From Diphasiastrum complanatum (Eukaryota > Streptophyta > Lycopodiopsida > Lycopodiales > Lycopodiaceae), in NCBI GenBank assembly GCA_029204225.1, contig CM055111.1:42908815-42972814 (forward strand): a DNA stretch of 64,000 nt. The letters run 5' to 3'. A program made the position numbers and the translations under genes. The notes beneath the pieces are model-generated. The model was not told where the DNA came from and did not search any database. It saw nothing but the letters and a program-made list of their open reading frames with translations. Positions 55,936 to 64,000 of the stretch are shown here, in pieces. How positions within the stretch are numbered: position 1 is the stretch's first letter; each line of letters begins with the position of its first letter.

Positions 55936-57340
55936 GGATCCGTGAATGCCTTGATCTTCAGACTAAGCAATGCACAAAATCTGTTGTGTGCATTAATGCT
56001 GAAAGCCTTGGTGAGCACATCTGCAATCATGTCTTGCTTTCGACAGTATGTTAAGCTTACATCTCTGTCGAGAACTTTACCCCTAACATAGTGGTATTGA
56101 ATATCAATGTGCTTACTCCTAGAGTGAAATCTAGGGTTGGCTGATAAGGCAATAGCACTTTGATTATCATAAAACACAATTTTCGAGGTATACTGATTCA
56201 GACTAATATTTGACAATAAATTTCTCAACCAAAATGCTTCTTTAATAGCTTGAGAAACAACAATGTACTCTACTTATGTAGAGGAAAGAGCAATATAGGT
56301 TTGCTTACGATTGTTCCAAGAGATAGGACAACCGTTCAGGAAGAATGTAAATCCAGATGTGGATTTACAAATATCTACATCTCCTCCTCGGCTTGCATCG
56401 GAATATCCATGAGCCGATGGAGATTGTCGTTGTCGACTTTCCCACAGTAGATGCACTGGTCCGTAGTAGCTCGAATATATCTCATGACTCTTATGAGAGC
56501 CTTCCAATGGGTGATGCCAGGATTAGCCATGAATTGGTATAGTGGGCTGACTGCAAAAGCAAGATCAGGTCCATTCCATACATGAGAAATCCAAGTATCG
56601 ATTGATATGGATACTCTCTCATCTGCTCTTCTTCTTGCTTGTTTTGAGGACATTGGTCCTTCGACAATCGTAGGCTTGAATTCGATAGAGATATATTTTC
56701 CACCATTGTGGGACGTCAGGGCTTTTACCATTTTCTTTCTTTGCATGCTCCTTAAAGATTTTGAAACAACTGGAAGCTTTTGATTTCTTCTTGATGAAGT
56801 ACACCATTGTCCTTCTTAAAAATTCATCAATAAAAGTGATTAAATCCTTTACATCCTTCAATGAAGGATCTGCATTGGGCCACATATGTTTGTATGTACA
56901 ACGTCTAGTAATCCTCTAGCAACATGTTGATGGCTTGATGTAAATGGTCTCCTAGCCTGCTTACCAACTAAACAGTCTTGATAGATAGGTAATTCTACTT
57001 TCCTATTTGGATAGTCGAGGTCATAAACAGTAGATTGCTTAGACATATGTACTACAGAAGCATGATTCAAATGACGAAGTCTATAATACCAAAGTTAACT
57101 TTTATTGATCTGTACAGAAGTATTAAGAGCTTGACTAGAGGCAAAAATGCAATGCCTTAATCTATACAAGTATCCATGCCTCTTTCTGAGTGATAAGATC
57201 TTGCCTATCCTATCGACTACTTTACATTGATCAGATTCAAATTCTACTTTGTGTCCTAGATCCGTAATTCTGCATACAAAGAGCAGATTTGTAGAAAGAT
57301 TTGGTACATGTAGGACATTAGAGAGTAGTTTGGATTGATC
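55936..57340 (-). pseudogene. Old copia element, 3' part of pol
   Basis: From 57340 downward: LLSNVLHVPNLSTNLLFVCR, HGYLYRLRH, then pre-integrase LNHASVVHM and CLVGKQARRPF with DVVHTNICGPM; integrase bits FIDEFLRRTMVYF and HNGGKYISIEFK; then a deletion to the last part of RT (ALIRVMRYIRATTD), RNase H GYSDASRGGDVD, STSGFTFFLNG, FYDNQSAIALSANPRFHSRS and DVLTKAFS at about 55950. Several frame changes; RT active site and integrase glutamate absent. Its Gag is at 60420-61443 beyond an inserted copia element. Confidence 0.8.
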
Positions 57341-57344
57341 ATTT

Positions 57345-59450
57345 GAAAAGCTTAATCACTTTTCTTGTTGAAGGAATGTAGAATTTGTAAGCCTTGCTTA
57401 CTTCACTGTAGCCAACAAACACACCCTTCTTTGATGAAGGATCTTCTTTAGTTCTATCATCAAGAGTGATGTTGACAAAACAAGTACAACCAAAGATCCT
57501 ACAATGCTTGACACTTGGCCTTGTACCATAAAGGACCTCAAAAGGAGTTTTACCATCCAAGGAAGCACTTGCCCACCTGTTACAAAGATAGTTAGCACAT
57601 GCTAAAGCTTTCCCCCAAAAAGACTTAGGAAGATTTGCATGTAGTCTCATTGCCTTGGCACATTCACAAAGGGTTCTGTTCTTCCTCTCGGCCACTCCAT
57701 TCTGTTGTGGAGTCCTAGGACTAGAGTTCTCCCTTTTAATCCCATGTGCTATGCAAAAATCTTTGAACTTAGTTGAACTGTATTCCCCTCCATTATCTGA
57801 TCTCAAGCATTTGATCTTTGTATTGAATTGGTTTTCCATTTCATTCTTGAACTTGACAAATGCAACAAACACTTCATCATTGCTTTTAAGAAGATAGACC
57901 CAAGTATACCTACTAAAGTCATCAATGAAAGTTGCATATACTAGAAAAATGAATATCAGAATGCACAAGTTGATAGAATAAGCAAGTCTATGAGATTTGG
58001 ACAGGGCACAATGTTCACAAACACTACTGTTTGCAACAAGACTTTTAGGGAGACCAAGAACATGCTCTTTCTTTTCCATTACCTCCAAATATTTGAAGTT
58101 GGGTTGGCCCAACCTCTTATGCCAAACTTCTTGGTTTGTCAATTGTTCCCTAGCCATACATCCTTCATGCTTAGAGATCACACATGCATCCAGTTTGAAA
58201 AGCTTCCCATGCCTCCTTCCTTGAGCAATCAAGATTCCACATTTACTTATCAAACAAGCATCTCCAATGAACTCAACATCAAGCCCCTTGTCAATCATTT
58301 GACTAAGCAAGTTCTCAGTGATTGAAGGAATGTACACTACATTTTCAAGATTAGCTTTCCTATTTGTTGAAAGAGAAGTAGGAATTGCGCCTATGCCTTT
58401 GATGTCACATTGACCATCATTTGCAGTATAGATGATGTTGCTCTCTCCCTCATAAGACAATAAGGATGGAAAGTATTCCTTATGTCTTGTCATGTGAGAT
58501 GAGTCTCCACCATCAATCCACCAAGGATCATTCCCATCTATATTTGCAAGCAAACTTGAAGTCATAACAAGAGTTTCACAAATGCTATGCTCTTCTTCAT
58601 CTATTGCTAGATTTCCTTGCCTCTCACCTTGCTCTCTTTTCTTCTTACGACATTCATTAGCAAAATGACCTTTTATCCCACAATAAAAGCACTTGAACTT
58701 TGACTTTTCTTTCTTTCTAAAAGAAGTAGAAGAGGAGGAGGAAGAGTGATCATCATGATCTGAGTTACCACCTTTGGACCATTTTCCTTTGCCTTTACCT
58801 TTGCCTTTGAATTTGCCTTCTGTGAAAAAAGCCTCTTCACCTCCACCTTGCAACAAGGATGCACCATCAAGCTTTGATTGCAACCTATGTTCTTCGGCCA
58901 ATAAGATATCTTGCAAGTCAACCACACTTGGCAAGACTCTTTGAATGGCAAAACTTTGCACAAGGTTAGCATGTTCATCTAGCAAACCATTCAACATAAC
59001 CTGGACTATTTCACCATCTTATATGCTTTCACCAATGCATGCTAGATCATCACTTAAGGACTTAACCCTCAAGACAAAAGCATGAGCACTTTATCCCTCT
59101 CTTTGTCTACTAGAAAATATTTGCCTCCTTAGTGTCAATACCCTAGATGTGGACTTTGATTCAAAGAGCTTCTTCAAGGCATTCCATGCCTCACTTGTAC
59201 TTTGACTCTTACCAACTTCCTTGAGAAGTTTATTGGTAACATTCGTTTTAATGATATGAAGAGCCCTTTTAGCCTTCTTATCAAACCTTTTTTGGTCTTG
59301 AACTGTGGGTGGTCTCTCTCCAGTTCTTGCAACTATGTCCATGAGTTCATTCAACTTAAGTAAGGACTCCATTCTCACTTTCCAGGTAGAGTAGTTTGAT
59401 GAACTCAACCTATCATTAGTTTCTAACATGATCCCACCATTGGAAGGCAT
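57345..59450 (-). pseudogene. Inserted copia element, gag to integrase
   Basis: ATG at 59450 (MPSNGGIMLETNDRLSSSNY), a Gag close in sequence to the young element at 38209. Stops fall near 59090 and in the following 90 bases; the frame from 58997 holds CFYCGIKGHFANEC, a protease reading WIDGGDSSHMT in place of D-S-G-A-S, pre-integrase VWHKRLGQPN and CEHCALSKSH. The first integrase aspartate region is replaced by NLCILIFIFLV. FIDDFSRYTW, LRSDNGGEYSS and NGVAERKNRT are present. Pol ends abruptly at about 57345 (FYIPSTRKVI), where sequence of the older copia element resumes. RT, RNase H and 3' LTR are lost. Confidence 0.85.
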
Positions 59451-59474
59451 GAATATAATGATTATTCAAATTTT

Positions 59475-60355
59475 AGGCTCTGTCCTAATGCACCTAGCAC
59501 TCACTTTTCTCTCAACAAATGATGGATAAGAAGATCTCAGAAGATCTAGGACCCTAAAACACTTCTATCTTGAACCTGGCTGGTTTCCAAGCATAGAAAG
59601 GAAGATTGAAACACATGCAACACTTTGCACACACTAAGAATGGATTACAAACTCAAACCAACCTGAACACACTCTTGCTTAAGCTCTCAAACTTTTTAGC
59701 AAGTGACCAAATCAAGTTATGGTGTGAAGAGTTACTTGCATTCTTAGAAAATACACAAGACTAGGCTGCGAAGAATACCTAGAATTGAACAAACTTGATC
59801 AACACACTAAGATATTGATTCAACCTATAAAACCACATGTAAACCACACGTCTAATAGTTAGAAATGGCAAAGCATCCTAATGCTACATTTGATACACAT
59901 GAACTTGACAAAGCATTCAAGAGACAAAAGAACATAATAAAAGGTACTGATGGCAGCCAAAAACAACAACATACCAGCCCTACAACAATAGCCTACCACT
60001 TTTGGAAACCTCTTAAGATCATACACAAAAGCTTGAAGACAATACACAAAACAATGCTTTCAATGGAGGAAGAAACTGTGACAATGATCTATTGATCTCT
60101 CTCAACAATACAATAAGTTTCTCCAACCTGTTCTCCACGAATTTCAGCCTAATATAGGTGAAAGAGATGACTTTCTCTCCTCTCTCTAGCACTTAGGACC
60201 CAATTTTAGGGCATCAGTAGCCTAAAATAGCCAAATTTGGCCTATATGTCCAAATAACATGATTTTGGTGTCATTTCGAAGGTCTTGAAGTTTGAGACTT
60301 CTTCAATATGAAATATATACTAAAATAAGAGTATCTAGGACTCTTTCACACATGT
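59475..60355 (-). repeat. 5' LTR of the inserted copia element (probable)
   Basis: On the minus strand it would run from TGTGTGAAAGAGTCC (about 60355) to ATTAGGACA (about 59475). The next bases, GAGCCTAAA, match the last part of the TGGTATCAGAGCCTAAA primer site and leader of the young element, so the first eight bases of the primer site appear deleted. There is no second LTR to confirm the limits. Confidence 0.45.
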
Positions 60356-60419
60356 GAAAGGTTAAATCCAAAACTATGTACAAAAATTGGCAATTTAGGC
60401 CTCAAACTAGCTAGGAAAT

Positions 60420-61443
60420 GTTGACAATTTTCACATGCATCATGATCCGCTTCTTGGTTAGGCTGTCGTGCTTCTGCAACTGCATTTGCCATCTGATTTG
60501 ATTGCCCTTTGCTGTTGTTCTTAGCTTGTAGTATACAACAATCTTGAATCTCGGGGTTGGTTCCTTTGTAGTATCTATAGAACAGCTTCTTCCTTGTCGG
60601 TGGGTTCACGACTACTCTTGATGTCGTGTCGGCTTCTGGTTTTGCTTTGATTGCTTCAGACCTTTCTTCTTCTGCTTAGTCGAGCCTCTGTAGGTGTATA
60701 AGGCATGAGAGTCAATGTTCCTTCTGGTGTCTTCTTGCAACAACATCGTAATGACTCTTGAAAGAGTCAGTTCTGAGTGTGTCGTAATGATCATTACATA
60801 TGAGCTTGGAAAGCTTGAAAGCAGTGTCATTACTGCATCTTGATTGTCTGTGACTGACCCGACAACAGCCATTTGCTTTAGTAGATTCTTCAACTAGCTG
60901 ATGTGATTATGTAGGAAAACACCGTTTGTCATCTTGAGGGAGAAGAATTTTTCTAGAGATGTAGCTTGGAAGCTACGTCGTGCACTTCGTACATGGTGCT
61001 CAAGATGTCCTAGGCTTCTTTGGAGGTCTGAGCTTTAGACACATGGCCGATTTGTGTGTCAGATATGTTGAGGATGATCAACGCGAAAGCCTTTCCATCC
61101 TTCAACTTCCATTGGGAAATGCAACATGCCCCTTGATTAGATCTTGCTTGGTATTGCCAAATTTGACTTTGGCAAATCATACAAAAAGTTCTATTTTGTA
61201 GTTTAAATAGGGCTTTTGGTTCCGCCCTTTTACATTACATCACTGAGGATTCGCTCCCTTTTCTTCGGACGAGGTCCAACGGGAGATTGCAGTGTCGTCG
61301 GCTTCGGGTCTTGCCTCTACACTTGTGACAACATCGTACAACTCCTTAGCCATTAGCACAATTTTCATCTTGAATTTCCATAGGTGGTAATTGGCTCCAT
61401 CGAGCTTATCCCGAATGGGACTAGCTTTCCCTTGGAAATCCAT
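60420..61443 (-). pseudogene. Old copia element, gag
   Basis: ATG at 61443 (MDFQGKASPIRDKLDGANYH), then LWKFKMKIVLMAKELYDVV. After stops and shifts it continues with KAFALIILNISDTQIGHV, SKAQTSKEAWDIL, MKNLLKQMAVVGSVTDNQDA and LTLSRVITMLLQEDTRR, all copia Gag motifs. A decayed zinc knuckle (FYRYYKGTNPEIQDC, about 60545) is the last recognisable part before the inserted element. Leader and primer site lie upstream at 61642-61653. Confidence 0.75.
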
Positions 61444-61641
61444 GTGGAAGTTAGTCTAAGTGATAGTAATAACTATCAGTGACTTAAGAATGAAAATCTA
61501 ATGCTATTTACAGAACAAGAAGGCAATTATTCTATCGGCTGATAGAATCAAGTTCCATGAGAAACTTATCAGGCTATAAAAATAGCTCTGAGATAAAATC
61601 GCTTCTAATACAATGTAGGTATCAGATTAGGAATCAGATAA

Positions 61642-61653
61642 GCTTTGATACCA
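61642..61653 (-). other. Primer binding site of the old copia element
   Basis: Minus strand TGGTATCAAAGC, one base from canonical, next to the LTR edge at 61654. Confidence 0.85.
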
Positions 61654-62232
61654 TGTTGGGGAAGTGTAGGTCCGACGACTTGGATTGGTCGAACAATCGG
61701 ATTAGAATGATCCTACTACTGTGTGGAGGCAGTGGTCGCCTAATTCCCTTGGTGCGTGCACTACTACTATAGTAGGCTAACACAAAAGTAAAGTAGGGTT
61801 TAGTTGCACGGTTGTTTGCGAAAGCGGAAGAGCAGACAATCAGACAAAATAGTAAGAAAGTCAGACACGAAGACGAAGTAGCTTAAACATACAATTATGA
61901 CAAGAAATTTGAACGCAATAAAAGACAGTGATTGATTCAGATTAATTTATAGAAATACAAGTCAGATTGATGCTATGAGCACAAGACAATAGCAGACAAA
62001 ATTGAGTGCTTAGGAAGCTAGCTCCACTCTATAAAAGCTATGAGCTTATTATTGGCAATTAGTCTGAAACAAAGAATTGATGCATGAAAGCATCTGTAGT
62101 CTAGTCTATCTCTATGTAAATCACTATAATTGATCCAGTTACTTAATTAGATTACAATGGTCATCTATATACAATTTACATCTATGCAGATGAGTGTACA
62201 ATGAAAATGGCGTAGAGCCGTTGTGCCATCTG
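61654..62232 (-). repeat. 5' LTR of the old copia element
   Basis: Partner of 55377-55935 in the same orientation. On the minus strand it ends CCCCAACA just before the primer site. The outer edge is placed where similarity to the other LTR ends (gttgtgccatctg). Confidence 0.82.
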
Positions 62233-64000
62233 GAGGAGATTGTGGCTGCTGTTGTCATTGTCCAAGTTGTTGCACAATATAGGAAGTGGGCATGAGAAGG
62301 CTTCGACTATTTGGAGTCAAGCGAGTCGCTGCCATGGCCACTTAAGTTGGAGTAATAGAGTATTTCTGTAGACAGTGCGACAATGCATATAAATTGCAGC
62401 GATATGAATGGAACTAGATTAACATGGGATTTAGGAGAGTAGAGGAATAAATCCAACACAAATGTCAGTGGTATGTTATCAAGACCATTCCTTCCAAAAA
62501 TTGTTTGTCTTCATAGTTGCAGCTTGTGATTCTAAGTGTCCTTTGGATGAATGTAAACTGGGTTAAGCTCTTGGAGTATAGACTCGAAATTGTTGGCTAG
62601 ATGGCTTGGTTGGATGGAAGTTATCTATTTATGGTTGTCCAGAATGGCATGGCGCTAGGTTGGGCTTCCAATGCTCGTGATGAAGCTTTGAGTTGGTTAA
62701 GTCTGATGTAAGTTAGACAACTTGTTTCAAATGGATGCTACTTTTTCAGAATGAAGCTTCGAGTTGGTTAAGTTTGATGTAAGTCAAGCAACTTGCTTGG
62801 AAGGAAGTTTACCCACATCGGGACCCCCGATTTGGCATGGCTCCAGGTTGACTCTCAATGTTGGTTAAGTTAGAATTAAAGTAGAACTACTGTATTACTG
62901 TACTGTTGTCCTATCAGTGGATAAGGACTAGTTGGCCTCACCACGAGGCGAGTCGACGGGACACGCGTCCCATCAACGACAACCTGGGCCATGCATGGGT
63001 TGCCTAGGTGTGCTTTCAATCGGACACCATTTGACGAACGGCTTGAAGCATTGGATTCCCAGCAGTAGGCCGACCTCAGAGAAAGAGGATTGGCCAGCCA
63101 TAGCTGTAAACAGTCAGCCAAGGTCAAATTTTCAAGAAAAACCCTGGCCTAGGATTTGGAAGCACAAAGGCAACGTTTTCTCTCTATTCTGAACTAATTC
63201 TGAAGCAGTAAATGCGTGCAAGAGGGCGCCCCGGTGCAAAGAAGCTAATTCCCAGAGGCCATGACCAGCCATGAGGAGCTGAGGGAATTGGAGCAGATCC
63301 AAGGCTGCAGCCATAGCTAGAGAGAAAAAGCTTTCAAGGGAGAAGAGAGGAGAATGGGCCATGAGATCGCGTGCATCCAAGAGAGCTTAATCCTCTGTGT
63401 ATTTGAGTGAATCGTGGCTGGAAGGGAACACTTCAGCATGCCAAACACACCTCATCCATTGGATTACAAAAGGGGATGATCTACGGTGGGAGTTCAAGCT
63501 TGGACTGGAGGATTGAGGAGAACCATTGGATTTATTTAAATCCATTGTGAACTTCAATGGAAGAGGCTTGAAGGGAATTTGGCCATTCAACTTCTTTAAG
63601 AATTTTCAAACTGCAATTGGGGTTGGGTCCCTTCACATGTGAAAGGTGAAGTTTCTTCAAGGTAAAAAAAATAGTTAAAAAATTCAAAAAGTCCCTATTT
63701 TCTAGTCCTTTATCCGTTTTGACCCAAACGAAGGGCTACGGACTCCAAACGAAGGGCACCCAGATTGTACCTGCAAGTATAGTACCACAAAACAGAGTGA
63801 TTGCAGTGGAGAATGTGCTCAGTGAACGTCAAATCTCTTTTGTCCCTTTCAGGGAGCGGGTAGTCAGGGGTGTGAGGTGAGAAGCATTTCACGTTTGGAG
63901 AGAGACTTGGCTTGCAAAATGCCACCTAAGCGATGGGACGCCCTGGTGTGAAATTTTAGCAGGTCATTAAAATATGAAATTTAAGAGACCAGCACATGGA
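62233..64000. other. Unrecognised stretch to the window end
   Basis: No domain found. Two ~55-bp units with tgaagcttYgagttggttaag start at 62680 and 62752. Minus-strand frames at 62876-63127, 63132-63380, 63387-63590 and 63710-63925 are each under 90 residues, with no motif I can place; they could be exons of a host gene or chance. Confidence 0.35.
62680..62806. repeat. Short tandem duplication, 72-bp period
   Basis: tgaagctttgagttggttaa with gtctgatgtaagt and caacttg (62680-62731) repeats from 62752 as tgaagcttcgagttggttaa, gtttgatgtaagt, caacttg. Confidence 0.75.

Noticed and set aside
62876-63925. Four minus-strand frames of 67-83 aa in a row
   Set aside because: Considered as exons of a host gene, but no clear splice sites, motifs or shared frame phase could be found by eye; left as unrecognised.

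Overview
The window is nuclear DNA from a land plant and is almost entirely transposable-element sequence. I see Ty1/copia elements with plant-type Gag and initiator-Met tRNA primer sites, Ty3/gypsy elements of both the chromodomain and the Athila/Tat-like kind, a BED/DUF659 hAT-like transposase gene with introns, and a coiled-coil ORF1p-like LINE relic. The base composition is mostly AT-rich, with two GC-rich islands (about 13.7-19 kb and 25.0-26.0 kb). No conserved host gene was recognised. The dense nesting and stages of decay suggest a repeat-rich genome; a seed-free plant or gymnosperm is possible, but the species cannot be fixed from this sequence.

Layout. 1-5.3 kb: a patchwork of copia and gypsy relics, including a copia deletion derivative with its 3' LTR (1-1780), a minus-strand gypsy end with LTR (2391-3527) and a copia Gag-to-RT deletion fusion (3607-5267). 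5.3-8.75 kb: no genes, one tandem duplication and one orphan primer site. 8.76-9.77 kb: gypsy integrase relic. 9.83-13.69 kb: broken copia gag-pol of the same family as 1-1780. 13.73-18.06 kb: four-exon hAT-like transposase pseudogene. 18.58-22.62 kb: a coding tail cut by a chromodomain gypsy element whose pol ORF (1186 aa) is open but which lacks gag and its 5' LTR. 22.6-27.4 kb: intergenic, with a possible spliced minus-strand transcript, a GC-rich repeat and short tandem repeats. 27.36-28.62 kb: a long (GA)n tract, a near-perfect hairpin and an ORF1p-like relic. About 28.7-29.4 kb: an LTR end with a decayed tRNA-Asp primer site.

29.8-49.5 kb is a three-level nest. A minus-strand Athila/Tat-like gypsy element (gag at 48.24-49.49 kb, pol at 33.69-37.75 kb, extra ORF at 29.82-31.93 kb) is split by a plus-strand copia element (37.79-48.20 kb). 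That copia element is in turn split by a complete, very young copia element (38209-44367) with 682-bp LTRs differing at 3 positions, a 5-bp target duplication (TTTTC), and an uninterrupted 1322-aa Gag-Pol that keeps its catalytic residues.

51.0-54.24 kb: copia element with 5' LTR, primer site and broken gag-pol. 55.38-62.23 kb: an old minus-strand copia element bounded by two diverged LTRs and interrupted by another copia element (57.35-60.36 kb). 62.2-64.0 kb: nothing recognised.

The points most worth a second look are the recent copia insertion; the circularly permuted structure of the copia element it landed in; a copia family that carries a second copy of its integrase-RT linker downstream of pol; the AT-hook hAT-like gene with an opposing coding tail; and the hairpin made by inverted duplication beside the ORF1p-like relic.
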